A DNA stretch of 64,000 nucleotides from Acidovorax sp. DW039 (GTDB taxonomy: Bacteria; Pseudomonadota; Gammaproteobacteria; Burkholderiales; Burkholderiaceae_C). The stretch lies in assembly GCF_037101375.1 (NCBI RefSeq), contig NZ_AP029019.1, positions 744,001-808,000 of the forward strand. The letters are read 5' to 3'. Below, in pieces: positions 7,982-16,518 of this stretch; position 1 is the first letter of the stretch, and the number at the start of each line of letters is the position of its first letter. A model generated the notes under the pieces. That model did not search any database. It was not told the DNA's origin and worked only from the letters and a program-made list of their open reading frames with translations. The position numbers and the translations under genes are program-made.

Positions 7982-8443
7982 ATGTCCATCGCATCCTCCC
8001 TCACCATTGCCCAGCCCAACCCCGACGGCAGCCTGCCTGTGCCCACGGCTCCGGATGCGGCCGCCAAAGAGGCCGCAGAGGCCCTGCAGCGCGAAGCCCA
8101 GTTCGAGGCCCTGAAGGCCCAGGTGGAAAGCCTGCAGGAAATCCTTGCCAAGCCGCTGAACGAAATCCTGGCCGAGCACGAAAAATTCAAGGAGATGGCG
8201 GCTGCGTGGGATTCCTTTGGTGCCATGTGGATGCTTTCGCAGCGCGCCATGCGCCGCGTGGCGATGGATTTGGCCGCGCAGCAGGGCGTGAGCGAAGCCG
8301 ACGTGGTCGCCCGCGCCATGGCCTACGCCAACCAGGTGCTCAATGTGGAGGATGAAGACCTGGGCGGCACTGTAGCCCCCGCACAGCTGGCGCACATTGC
8401 GCGGCACAAGGCGTTTTTGCGCAAGCAGTTTCGCCAGGGGTGA
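7982..8443 (+). CDS. Conserved hypothetical protein, coiled-coil
   Basis: A 153-residue soluble protein with no signal peptide. Residues about 20-65 are alanine- and glutamate-rich and heptad-like (AAEALQREAQFEALKAQVES), followed by FGAMWMLSQRAMRRVAMDLA and a basic C-terminus (HIARHKAFLRKQFRQ). I do not recognise a family; it looks like a lineage-restricted conserved protein. The ATG at 7982 begins the ordered part; the open frame to 7922 is low-complexity. It is divergent from cca and convergent with the NIPSNAP gene. Confidence 0.6.
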   Translation: MSIASSLTIAQPNPDGSLPVPTAPDAAAKEAAEALQREAQFEALKAQVESLQEILAKPLNEILAEHEKFKEMAAAWDSFGAMWMLSQRAMRRVAMDLAAQQGVSEADVVARAMAYANQVLNVEDEDLGGTVAPAQLAHIARHKAFLRKQFRQG

Positions 8444-8473
8444 GGGGTTGCGGGGGCTCTTCGTGGTCAGCCG

Positions 8474-8782
8474 TCAGGCAAACACCGGCCTGAAAAAGCT
8501 GCGCTCATAGCTCACGATGCAGCCTGTCTCCTCGGCATAGCGGAATGCGGCTTGGCAGTCCGGGTCCTGCATGGAGCGCTCGCGGTAGACCTCATAAGCC
8601 GCAAGGCTCTCAAACGTGAACAGGGCCAGCGCAACGTTGTTGGCACCCTCGCTGGGCATGAAATAGCCGTGGTGTTGACCACCAAACTTCTCGACCAGCG
8701 GAATCCATAATTTGCCGTAGTGCTCAAACTCCTTGAGCTTGCTGGTGTTGAGCACATAGCGCAGGTAGATGGTGACTGCCAT
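8474..8782 (-). CDS. NIPSNAP-family protein
   Basis: A 102-residue single-domain protein with a dimeric alpha/beta-barrel (ferredoxin-like) pattern: MAVTIYLRYVLNTSKLKEFE at the start, FGGQHHGYFMPSEGANNVAL in the middle, and ESLAAYEVYRERSMQDPD. NIPSNAP proteins in bacteria have no settled function. It starts 3 bases after the GST stop codon on the same strand, so the two form an operon. Confidence 0.8.
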   Translation of the reverse strand: MAVTIYLRYVLNTSKLKEFEHYGKLWIPLVEKFGGQHHGYFMPSEGANNVALALFTFESLAAYEVYRERSMQDPDCQAAFRYAEETGCIVSYERSFFRPVFA

Positions 8783-8785
8783 GAC

Positions 8786-9478
8786 TCACTCCTGGCCGCG
8801 GCTGAGGCGGTAGGGCTCCTCAAAGTCCAGAAAGTCTTTTTCTGCCAGCGCTCCCTCCATCCACGCCTTCACCCCGGGCAGTTCGCGCACGCGCTGCACA
8901 TAGGCGGCGATGTGTGGCGGCACGGGCAGGGCGTAGGTGTGCAGGCGCATGCACACGGGGGCAAAGTAGGCGTCTGCCACGCTGAACTGGCCAAACAGCA
9001 GGGGGCCGCCGTGCTCCTCCAGCAATGCGCTCCACATCTCCACCAGGCGCTTCACGTCGGCGCGCACGCCGGGCTGGTCGCGCCAGATGAGGGCACCGGT
9101 GTCGGGCAGGTGGGCCTCGATGTTCATGGGGCAGTGGCTGCGCAGGGCGGTGAAGCCGCTGTGCATTTCTGCGCACACGCTGCGTGACCGGGCGCGGGCC
9201 TGGGGATGGGCGGGCCAGAGCTGCTTGTCGGGCCAGGTCTCGGCCACGTATTCGGCAATGGCGAGGGTGTCCCACACCACCAAGCCGTCATGGACCAGCA
9301 CGGGCACTTTGCCGGTGGGGCTCACGGGGCCCATGGCGCGCTTGAAATCGGAGTCTGCGTCAAAGCTGTCGAAGCGAACCAGCACTTCGTCAAACGCAAT
9401 GCCTGCCTGGCGCAGCAGCACCCAGGGGCGCATGGACCAGGAAGAGTAGTTCTTGTTGCCAATGTAGAGCTGGAGCAT
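8786..9478 (-). CDS. Glutathione S-transferase family protein
   Basis: A 230-residue protein with an N-terminal thioredoxin-like GST domain (LYIGNKNYSSWSMRPWVLLR, with S12/S13 as candidate catalytic serines) and the glutathione-binding turn TGKVPVL followed by DTLAIAEYV. The C-terminal half is the all-alpha domain with FSVADAYFAPV. The NYSSWSMRPW motif resembles zeta/Gtt-like bacterial GSTs. Substrate unknown. The NIPSNAP gene follows at a 3-base gap. Confidence 0.88.
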   Translation of the reverse strand: MLQLYIGNKNYSSWSMRPWVLLRQAGIAFDEVLVRFDSFDADSDFKRAMGPVSPTGKVPVLVHDGLVVWDTLAIAEYVAETWPDKQLWPAHPQARARSRSVCAEMHSGFTALRSHCPMNIEAHLPDTGALIWRDQPGVRADVKRLVEMWSALLEEHGGPLLFGQFSVADAYFAPVCMRLHTYALPVPPHIAAYVQRVRELPGVKAWMEGALAEKDFLDFEEPYRLSRGQE

Positions 9479-9622
9479 GGGGCACCTCGGTGAGAACAGC
9501 CAAAGAATGCCGCCATGCTAGCCGCAAGCGTGCGGCGCACCGATGCAAAAAAAGCCCTGGATTGATGAGCCCACGGCATCAGCGCCGTACGCCCGGCAGG
9601 GCTGGAGACTTGGAACAGGTTC

Positions 9623-10195
9623 TTACACCGGCCAGACCACCCCGTTGTCGTTCAGGATGGCGTCCAGCGGCATGTCGTGGGACTCCGGCTCAAAGTCGTC
9701 CAGGTACCCCTGGGTAAAGCCCAGGCCCACCGTGAACGGCTGGGGCTGCAGGGTGGCCAGCGTGCGGTCGTAGAAGCCGCCGCCATAGCCCAGGCGGTAG
9801 CCGCCGGGGCCGTAGCCCACGCAGGGCACAAACAGCAGGGTGGGCACGATGACTTCGGTGTCCTTGGGCTTGGGGATGCCGTAGGCGTCTTCCTCCATGG
9901 GGCAGCCGGGGTACCAGGCGTGGAAGGTGAGGGTCTTGTGCTGCTTGTTCACCACGGGCAGGCCGATGCGGCGGCGCAGCGGCTCGTCCAGCAGCTCGCC
10001 GTCTTCTTTCCAGCGGTGCAGCGCGGGCAAGGGGTCAAACTCGCCCTTGATGGGCCAGTAGGCACCAATCACGGTATCGGGCCGGTTGATGAGCCAGATG
10101 CGCATGACCTGTTGTAACGAATCCGCCCGCTGTAGGCGATCGGGCATGTTCAGACGTTCTTCTACCAACGCGCGCCGAAGGGCTGCTTTGTCCAT
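9623..10195 (-). CDS. fau: 5-formyltetrahydrofolate cyclo-ligase
   Basis: It converts 5-formyl-THF to 5,10-methenyl-THF with ATP, recovering a stored folate. The protein has 190 residues and the family's VIGAYWPIKGEFDP segment, with the diagnostic GYRLGYGGGFYDRTL loop near 130-145. Only 14 bases separate its start from the divergent lytic transglycosylase gene, so their promoters must overlap the coding ends or lie further inside. No 6S RNA gene, which often accompanies this gene in other bacteria, fits here. Confidence 0.93.
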   Translation of the reverse strand: MDKAALRRALVEERLNMPDRLQRADSLQQVMRIWLINRPDTVIGAYWPIKGEFDPLPALHRWKEDGELLDEPLRRRIGLPVVNKQHKTLTFHAWYPGCPMEEDAYGIPKPKDTEVIVPTLLFVPCVGYGPGGYRLGYGGGFYDRTLATLQPQPFTVGLGFTQGYLDDFEPESHDMPLDAILNDNGVVWPV

Positions 10196-10209
10196 CAGAT
10201 AATTCCCCC

Positions 10210-12195
10210 ATGCAATTGCTCAGAGCGATTTTGACACCCCTTATGGCCGCCATGGTGCTGGCTACCTCCGCGCCTCTTGTCCAGGCGCAAAACCGTGGCG
10301 ACGATGCCGTGCTGGAGATGCAGCAGGCGTTTCGCAAAGGCGACCGCAGAAAGCTGGAGCAGCTTTTGCCCACGGTGCGTGGGCACGCCCTGGAACCCTG
10401 GGCCGCTTACTGGGAGCTGAAGCTGCGTCTGGGCGAAGCTTCCCCATCAGAGATTCAGGCCTTCTTGCAGCGCTACGCAGGCACCTACCAGGAAGACCGG
10501 CTGCGCAACGACTGGCTTTTGCTGCTAGGCCAGCGCCGCGACTGGGCCCAGTTTGCCGAGCAGCACCCCCAATACCGCATGTCTGACGACAAGGAAGTGC
10601 GTTGCTACGCCCTGTTGATCGACACCCTCAAGGGCACGGCCCCTGCCACGGCACCGGAGGAGGTGCGCCGCAACTGGTATGCCCAGCGCGATGCCGACGA
10701 TGGTTGCACGCACGCAGCGGGCGAGCTGTATGGCTACAAAAAGCTCACGGCGCAGGACATCTGGCGCAAGGCCCGTCTGGCCGTAGAAGGCAACCGCCCT
10801 CGCGCTGCCCGCAGTGCGGTGGAAATCGTCTCGCCCGAGTCGTCCGCCCAGGTCAAGGAGCTGATGGACTCGCCCACCAAATACCTGCACGCCCGCGCTA
10901 CAGCCCGCGGCAAGGTGCGGCAGGAGCTGGTGACCCTGGCCCTGATCCGCATGGCCCAGAGCGATGTGGACAACGCTGCCGCCCAGCTGGACAGCAAGTG
11001 GGGTGTGCACCTTTCGCCAGAAGAGCGCAACTGGGTCTGGGGCGTGATCGGAAAACAAGCAGCTCAGCGCCTGTCGTCTGACGCCATGGGCCACTTTGGC
11101 AACGTCACCAAAGACAGCGACCTGAACGACGACCTGCTGGGCTGGAAGGTGCGCGCTGCCTTGCGCGCCGGGCAGTGGAAGGCAGTGCGCAAGGCCGTGG
11201 AAGCCATGAGCGATGAGGCCCGCAGTGACAGTACCTGGGTGTACTGGCGCGCCAAGGCCGTGCTGGCCGACAAGCCCAGCGAGGCCGAGCGTGCCGAAGC
11301 CCGCCAGTGGCTGCAGGGCATTGCCAGCACCAAGGGCTTTTACGAACAGCTGGCCCTGGAAGAACTGGGCCAGCGCGTGGTGGTGCCACCCGCACCCGCG
11401 CCCCTGACGGCGGAGGAGAAGGCTGCCGCCCGTGCCAACCCCGCGCTGAACCGCGCGCTCTACGCCATCATGCTGGGCCTGCGGGGGGAAGGCGTGCGTG
11501 AATGGAACTACGCCACCAACCTGCACACGCCCGGTGGGATGGGTGAGCGCGAACTGCTGGCCGCTGCCGACTTTGCCTGTCAGCGCGAGGTGTGGGACCG
11601 CTGCATCAATACCAGCGAGCGCACCAAGACCTTGATCGATATGAACCAGCGCTTCCCTACGCCGTTTCGCGGCGCCGTGGTGGAGCGTGCGCAAGGCATC
11701 GGCCTGGACCCCGCTTACGTCTACGGGCTGATCCGGCAGGAAAGCCGCTTCATCATGGACGCACGTTCGGGTGTGGGGGCATCGGGCCTCATGCAGGTCA
11801 TGCCCGCAACAGCCCGCTGGACGGCCAAGAAGATTGGCCTTGCCAACTTCACCCCGGACCAGATCACCGACCGCGACACCAACATCACCATCGGCACGGC
11901 CTACCTCAAGCTGGCGCTGGACGATTTTGCGGGTTCCATGCCGCTGGCCGCTGCGGCGTACAACGCAGGCCCTGGGCGCCCGCGCAACTGGCGCAATGGC
12001 CCGGTGCTGGACGCCGCCATCTGGGCCGAGAACGTGCCCTTTGCCGAGACCCGCGACTACGTGAAGAAGGTGCTGGCCAACACCACCAACTACGCCGCAC
12101 TGCTCACCGGCCAGCCCCAGTCGCTGCGCAGCCGCCTGGGCACGGTGGGACCGCGTGATGCGTCAGCACCAGCGATCAATGCAGAGTTGCCTTAA
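10210..12195 (+). CDS. slt: Soluble lytic murein transglycosylase, Slt70-like
   Basis: It cleaves the MurNAc-GlcNAc bond of peptidoglycan in the periplasm, leaving 1,6-anhydro ends. The protein has 661 residues and a Sec signal peptide (to about residue 26, LVQAQ). A long alpha-helical superhelix follows, and the C-terminal SLT domain contains GLDPAYVYGLIRQESRF (catalytic Glu in RQES), SGLMQVMPATA and AAAYNAGPGRPRNW. It is divergent from fau. A perfect 12-bp hairpin followed by T residues lies just after the stop. Confidence 0.93.
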   Translation: MQLLRAILTPLMAAMVLATSAPLVQAQNRGDDAVLEMQQAFRKGDRRKLEQLLPTVRGHALEPWAAYWELKLRLGEASPSEIQAFLQRYAGTYQEDRLRNDWLLLLGQRRDWAQFAEQHPQYRMSDDKEVRCYALLIDTLKGTAPATAPEEVRRNWYAQRDADDGCTHAAGELYGYKKLTAQDIWRKARLAVEGNRPRAARSAVEIVSPESSAQVKELMDSPTKYLHARATARGKVRQELVTLALIRMAQSDVDNAAAQLDSKWGVHLSPEERNWVWGVIGKQAAQRLSSDAMGHFGNVTKDSDLNDDLLGWKVRAALRAGQWKAVRKAVEAMSDEARSDSTWVYWRAKAVLADKPSEAERAEARQWLQGIASTKGFYEQLALEELGQRVVVPPAPAPLTAEEKAAARANPALNRALYAIMLGLRGEGVREWNYATNLHTPGGMGERELLAAADFACQREVWDRCINTSERTKTLIDMNQRFPTPFRGAVVERAQGIGLDPAYVYGLIRQESRFIMDARSGVGASGLMQVMPATARWTAKKIGLANFTPDQITDRDTNITIGTAYLKLALDDFAGSMPLAAAAYNAGPGRPRNWRNGPVLDAAIWAENVPFAETRDYVKKVLANTTNYAALLTGQPQSLRSRLGTVGPRDASAPAINAELP

Positions 12196-12210
12196 GGCGC
12201 AAGGCTGCAG

Positions 12211-12265
12211 TGCTATAAAAAGAGAAGCTGCCAGCGCTTTTTGTATAAGCGCTGGCAGTGTTTTT
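12211..12265 (-). repeat. Dispersed palindromic repeat, copy 2, doubling as a terminator after slt
   Basis: The core is CTGCCAGCGCTT (12228-12239), a 7-base loop and AAGCGCTGGCAG (12247-12258), a perfect 12-bp stem. TGTTTTT follows on the + strand and an AT-rich tail (CTATAAAAA) lies on the other side. It belongs to the same family as the other repeat copies, in reverse orientation. The position, 16 bases after the slt stop, suggests it acts as an intrinsic terminator. Confidence 0.75.
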
Positions 12266-12280
12266 GATGGAGGGAGACCA

Positions 12281-12907
12281 ATGATGAATGCATGGAAGGC
12301 AGCTTTCGCGCTGAGCGCCCTGGCTTGGGGCGTCGCTGCGATTTCCCAGCCTGTCTACAAATGGGTGGATGCCAACGGCAAGACCCACTATAGCTCCCAA
12401 CCCCCTGCCAGTCAGGACGAAATGGAGCCCCTGAAACTGCAGAGCACCAACGGCACTACCACGGGCTCTGGTGGGAGCGCATCGGGCGCGGGCAGCAAAG
12501 GGGGATCTGGTGCAGCGGGTGCCAAGAAGGCGGAGCCCAAGGGCGGTACTGAATACAACGCAGACGGTACCAAGAAAGTACCCCAGGGCGTGCAGGAGAT
12601 GGCTGATGGGCTGCGCAAATCCCTTCAAACGGTGGATGGCAAGCAGGTGCCCATGAACTGCGCCGTCGCCGTCAGCAACATCCAGTACCAGGCCGATCAG
12701 ATGCTTGAGGTGGGCCAGAAGAACGTGCGTGATGGCTACATGACCCAAGCCGCTTTCGATGAGACTGCCCCCAAGATCCGCGAGGCCAAGGGCAAGTACA
12801 GCGTGGGTGACTGCCAGTCGTCCGCGGGTGAAAAGCGCTCGTTCTACCAGTGCATGTCCAGCAGCTACAACCACGTCACCGGGTGCGCCAAGCAGTTCAA
12901 GCACTGA
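12281..12907 (+). CDS. DUF4124 domain secreted protein
   Basis: A 208-residue exported protein. A signal peptide covers about the first 24 residues. The DUF4124 motif PVYKWVDANGKTHYSSQPP follows, then a Gly/Ser/Ala/Lys-rich low-complexity linker (about 60-95) and a C-terminal helical part with three cysteines (GDCQSS, YQCMSS, TGCAKQ) plus one in MNCAVAV. DUF4124 proteins are periplasmic and poorly characterised. GGAGGGAG precedes the ATG at 12281; a second ATG follows at once. The frame extends upstream through the repeat but without homology. Confidence 0.82.
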   Translation: MMNAWKAAFALSALAWGVAAISQPVYKWVDANGKTHYSSQPPASQDEMEPLKLQSTNGTTTGSGGSASGAGSKGGSGAAGAKKAEPKGGTEYNADGTKKVPQGVQEMADGLRKSLQTVDGKQVPMNCAVAVSNIQYQADQMLEVGQKNVRDGYMTQAAFDETAPKIREAKGKYSVGDCQSSAGEKRSFYQCMSSSYNHVTGCAKQFKH

Positions 12908-13005
12908 GTGCCAGTTACTACGCGTACCCACCAGGCAGGTCACTGCACCTCCTGACCTGTTGAGAACCGGAGTTCTGTAGCTTGCGCACAGGTACGCCAT
13001 GCGGC

Positions 13006-13036
13006 GTATTTAAGAAAAGTTTCCTGTTCTTCATAC
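13006..13036 (+). promoter_or_regulatory. Putative NikR operator upstream of nikR
   Basis: An imperfect inverted repeat with half-sites GTATTTAAGAA and TTCTTCATAC (complement GTATGAAGAA). The right 25 bases agree at 21 positions with the motif at 13641-13669 before the TonB-dependent receptor. GTATGA half-sites are typical of NikR, though the spacing (31 bases overall) differs from the 28-base E. coli site. It ends 60 bases before the nikR ATG. Confidence 0.6.
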
Positions 13037-13095
13037 TGCGCAAGCCTTGGGTCGGCTTGTTGCGCCATGGCACCTTTGAAAAGGTATTCAAGACC

Positions 13096-13578
13096 ATGGA
13101 ACGCTTCACCATCTCCCTTGACGAAGACCTCGCGCACGAGTTTGACCACCTGATTGCCGAGCGCGGCTACAGCAATCGCAGCGAGGCGGTGCGCGACATC
13201 CTGCGCGTGCATCTGGCGCGGCTGCGCGAGTCGCATGATGGGGACGGCCCGTGTGTGGCCAACCTGTCCTACGTCTACAACCACCATGAGCGGGAACTGT
13301 CCGAGCGGCTGGCCAGCCATCAACACGACCACCACGAGCTGACCATTGCCAGCACCCACGCCCATCTGGACCACGATCACTGCATTGAGACCGTGCTGCT
13401 CAAGGGCCCGGCCAGCGCTGTGCGCCACTTTGCCGACAGCCTGATGGCCGAGCGCGGCGTGCACCACGGGCAGCTGAACCTGGTCATGGCTGACGCTCCT
13501 GCCCCCGACGGCAAGCCTGCAGATCGTGCGCGCCAGCGGGGCAAGATGGCTGCGCGTCCGTCTGCCCACCGGCACTGA
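13096..13578 (+). CDS. nikR: Nickel-responsive transcriptional regulator NikR
   Basis: A 160-residue ribbon-helix-helix repressor with a C-terminal ACT-like nickel-binding domain. The RHH part is MERFTISLDEDLAHEFDHLI plus YSNRSEAVRDILR. The metal part contains the family ligands HQHDHHELTIASTHAHLDHDHC (a high-affinity site built from His and Cys). The last 25 residues, ending in KMAARPSAHRH, extend past the usual end. The ATG at 13096 starts the RHH domain; the upstream open frame is not conserved. It precedes a TonB-dependent receptor and a DUF4198 gene and probably regulates them and itself. Confidence 0.93.
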   Translation: MERFTISLDEDLAHEFDHLIAERGYSNRSEAVRDILRVHLARLRESHDGDGPCVANLSYVYNHHERELSERLASHQHDHHELTIASTHAHLDHDHCIETVLLKGPASAVRHFADSLMAERGVHHGQLNLVMADAPAPDGKPADRARQRGKMAARPSAHRH

Positions 13579-13640
13579 CCGGTTCACCCGAACAAGCCCC
13601 GTCCCTGCGACAGCACTCCTTGCCGATGTGTGTCGTGGTC

Positions 13641-13669
13641 GGATAAGAAAAATTTTCTGTACTTCATAC
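13641..13669 (+). promoter_or_regulatory. Putative NikR operator upstream of the TonB-dependent receptor
   Basis: Contains AAGAAAA, TTTTCTGT and CTTCATAC at the same spacing as the site before nikR (21 of 25 bases identical), with a weaker left half GGATAAGAA. It ends 62 bases before the ATG at 13731, almost the same distance as at nikR (60), which supports that ATG as the receptor start. Confidence 0.6.
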
Positions 13670-13730
13670 CGGGAGAAATTCTGTGAAATGCCATCCGTTC
13701 CCGCCCGGCACCCGCCGCACGCTGGGGGCC

Positions 13731-15737
13731 ATGCGCAGGCACCCGCTCTGCGCGGCCATCGTGCTGGCCCTTGCCGCCCCCTGCGCAGTAGCGCAGGAAG
13801 CCACGCCCACGTTGCAGGCCATAGAGATCAAAGGCCAGGCATTGCAGGGCGCTGCATCCGCCTATTCGAGCACCGGGTTTGAACGCGATGAAATCGCCGA
13901 GAAGCACCTGAGCCAGCCCACAGAGCTGCTGCGCTACGTGCCCGGCATGAATGTGCAGAACTACCAGCTCTCGGGCGTGGCGGACACCATCGTGATGCGC
14001 GGCTTTGGCGGCGGCGGGCATGGCGGCGATGTGGGCGTGGTGCTGGATGGCATCCCCCTCAATGAGGCCATGTCGCATGCCGACGGGTATGTGGACTTCA
14101 ACGTCATCGTGCCGCTGGAGATCGACCGCTTCACGGTCTACAAAGGCCCCGTGTCTGCGTTGTACGGCAACTTCAACCGTGCCGGGCTGATGGCGGTGGA
14201 GACCCGCAAGCGCGGTGAATACCGGCAGGTGGATGCCAGTCTGGCATCGCACGGTACGGCAGACCTGCAGGGGGCTTGGGGGCTCAAGCTGGCAGAGGAC
14301 GAATACCTGAACCTGGCCGCGCAGCACTACCGCACCGAAGGGTTTCGCACGCAATCCGACTTCAGCCGCAGCACGTTGGCCGGTCGCTGGACGAAGCGCC
14401 TGAGCGCAGACCTGGACATTGCCTTGTCGGGCCGCTGGCACGAGGCCGACGGCGACTCCCCCGGCTACGTCACCGGTGCGCAGTTTGCACAGGACCCCTA
14501 TGGAAAAGACCCGCGCGCCATGAACGACGGGGCCAGCAAGCACTTTGCCACGCTGCGTGCAGACGTGAACTACGCGCTTGCGCCAGACGTGAAACTGCTG
14601 ACCTTTGCCTACACCACGCAGCAGGATTTCACCCGCTGGTTCAGCCGCCCGGTCAATGCCTCCACCTGGCGGCAGCGTGAGGAAACCTATGACCGCAAGG
14701 TGTACGGCGCAGGTACCAGTCTGAACGGGCGTACACCTATGGGCAACACGCCCCTGAACTGGGTGGCGGGCATTGAGACCTTCCGGGAGTCCACGCAGTA
14801 CCAGTACTACGACGGACTGAACCAGCGCGTGCGTGTGGCACCGGCCATCAATGACCGGACTTCCCGCCTCAACAGTGTGTCGGCCTTTGGCGAGGTGGAG
14901 GCCCCGCTGCATGCCCTGTTCAAACCCTCGGCAGGCCTGCGCTGGGATCGCTTCACGGGCGACTGCACGCGCGACGGGGTTGAGAGCGGAACCGATCCTT
15001 GCGGCCCCCTGGCGAAGATGTCCCATGCCAGCCCCAAACTGGGGGTGCGCTCGGACGTAGCGCCGGGCGTGCAGCTGCGCACCAGCTGGGCTGAAGGCTT
15101 TGCCTTGCCCAGCACGTTTGCCAAATACGCGCTGGGTGCCGCCGTGCTGGACCCCAATGTCTTTCGCCAGACCGAGGTGGGTGCGCAGTTCAAGCCCGTG
15201 CAGGGTCTGATGCTTGATGTGGCTGCCTACCGTCTCACCTCCAGTGACGAAATCCGCACGGTGGCCCCGGGTGTGTATGAGAACTATGGCAGCACCCGCC
15301 GCACGGGGGTGGAGATCAGTGCGTTGTGGGCTGTGCACCGGGATGTGGACCTGGCGCTGACCTACGGCAGCGCCCGCTCGCGCGTGACCGAGAACGGCAA
15401 CGCCGCCCTGGTGGGCAAGCAGGTGGCAGGCGTGCCGCGCTATACAGGCACGCTGAGCGCGACATGGCGGCCTGTGGCTCACTGGTCCACCACAGCCACC
15501 TGGCGTTGGGTGGGGGCCTATGCCGTGAATGCCGACAACAGCGTGGCCTATGGCGGCTACGCCACCGTGGATTGGGGCGTGGTCTACCGGCCAACCGAAC
15601 GCTACGAGGTCTACGCCACCGTGTCCAACCTCACGGACAAAGCCTATGCCACCTCGGCATCGGTGATTGGCGGCACGCAGGTGTTTGCTCCCGGCACGCC
15701 TCGTACTTTCAAGATCGGGACCCAGCTGTCATTCTGA
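13731..15737 (+). CDS. TonB-dependent outer-membrane receptor, probably for nickel
   Basis: A 668-residue receptor with a signal peptide (MRRHPLCAAIVLALAAPCAV, then AQ), a plug domain (ELLRYVPGMNV, IVMRGFGGGG, VVLDGIPLNEAM, YKGPVSALYGN) and a 22-strand barrel ending in aromatic F (TQLSF). No TonB box is obvious by eye near the mature N-terminus. A GTG at 13683 with GGGAGAAA upstream is an alternative start adding 16 residues; 13731 is preferred from operator spacing. Position after nikR and before DUF4198 suggests nickel-chelate uptake; the substrate is inferred from context only. Confidence 0.88.
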   Translation: MRRHPLCAAIVLALAAPCAVAQEATPTLQAIEIKGQALQGAASAYSSTGFERDEIAEKHLSQPTELLRYVPGMNVQNYQLSGVADTIVMRGFGGGGHGGDVGVVLDGIPLNEAMSHADGYVDFNVIVPLEIDRFTVYKGPVSALYGNFNRAGLMAVETRKRGEYRQVDASLASHGTADLQGAWGLKLAEDEYLNLAAQHYRTEGFRTQSDFSRSTLAGRWTKRLSADLDIALSGRWHEADGDSPGYVTGAQFAQDPYGKDPRAMNDGASKHFATLRADVNYALAPDVKLLTFAYTTQQDFTRWFSRPVNASTWRQREETYDRKVYGAGTSLNGRTPMGNTPLNWVAGIETFRESTQYQYYDGLNQRVRVAPAINDRTSRLNSVSAFGEVEAPLHALFKPSAGLRWDRFTGDCTRDGVESGTDPCGPLAKMSHASPKLGVRSDVAPGVQLRTSWAEGFALPSTFAKYALGAAVLDPNVFRQTEVGAQFKPVQGLMLDVAAYRLTSSDEIRTVAPGVYENYGSTRRTGVEISALWAVHRDVDLALTYGSARSRVTENGNAALVGKQVAGVPRYTGTLSATWRPVAHWSTTATWRWVGAYAVNADNSVAYGGYATVDWGVVYRPTERYEVYATVSNLTDKAYATSASVIGGTQVFAPGTPRTFKIGTQLSF

Positions 15738-15757
15738 AACGCCTTTAGGAACACCTC

Positions 15758-16480
15758 ATGACCACCATTTCCTTCAGAGTCTTTGTCTTTCAGTGCGTGT
15801 GGGCCCTGGCAGCACTCACCCTGTCTGCGGGCACGGCCCATGCCCATAACGTCTGGCTGGAGCCGGACGCCAGGGGGGGCTACCTGGTCCAGTTTGGCGG
15901 GCACGAAGGCAAGCTGGAAGCCTACGGTGCAGACAAGCTCAAGAGCGTGCAGGCCTTTGACCGCCGAGGCCGCAAGATCGACGTGGCCCTGGAGCCCACT
16001 TCTGACGGTGTGCGTGCGAAGCCCGCGCGGCAGGCTGCGCTGCTGGCCGCCCACTTCGATAACGGCTTCTTCAGCAAAGTCGAGGGCGGCCCGATGGTCA
16101 ACAAACCCATGAACGAAAACCCGGGTGCCACCAGCGGTGTCCATGCGCTCAAGTACCACAAGACCATCATCCAGTGGGGTGCCATCGCCAAGCAGGAGCT
16201 GGGACAGGCGTTCGAGATCGTGGCACTCTCGGCCGAAACGCCGCACGCAGGCCAGCCCATGCGGGTGCGGGTACTGTTTGATGGCAAGCCTATTGCGGGC
16301 ATCCGGCTGTCACTGGGGGAGAAGGGCGCTGCGGTGACAACGGCAGCTGACGGAACGGCCACCATCACGCCTGCGGCGGGTATCAACCAGCTATTGGCGA
16401 TTCGCCGCATGCCTGTGGCCAACGACCCGCGCACCACCAGCATGAGCTGGGAATATCTGCTGGCCTTCCCCGCGCATTGA
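15758..16480 (+). CDS. DUF4198 periplasmic protein, probable nickel uptake accessory
   Basis: A 240-residue exported protein. A signal peptide ends near AHAHNVW, and the mature N-terminal His (HN) is typical of DUF4198/NikM-like families. It has a GGHEGKLEAY motif, a central LKYHKTIIQWG segment and a C-terminal Ig-like part (GQPMRVRVLFDGKPIAGIR, GTATITPAAG). It lies 20 bases after the receptor gene, so it is in the same operon. DUF4198 proteins are often found with nickel or cobalt transport genes; a metal-binding periplasmic role is inferred. Confidence 0.82.
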   Translation: MTTISFRVFVFQCVWALAALTLSAGTAHAHNVWLEPDARGGYLVQFGGHEGKLEAYGADKLKSVQAFDRRGRKIDVALEPTSDGVRAKPARQAALLAAHFDNGFFSKVEGGPMVNKPMNENPGATSGVHALKYHKTIIQWGAIAKQELGQAFEIVALSAETPHAGQPMRVRVLFDGKPIAGIRLSLGEKGAAVTTAADGTATITPAAGINQLLAIRRMPVANDPRTTSMSWEYLLAFPAH

Positions 16481-16518
16481 TGGCGTACTGGCCCTTGTGA
16501 AGGGGCGGTAGTACGCTA

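Noticed and set aside
10196..10209. 6S RNA gene next to the 5-formyl-THF cyclo-ligase gene
   Set aside because: Only 14 bases separate it from the divergent slt gene, leaving no room.
13584..15482. A 632-codon reverse-strand open frame across the TonB receptor
   Set aside because: It is antisense to a clear receptor gene, is rich in His, Arg and Gly with no family features, and arises from high G+C codon use.
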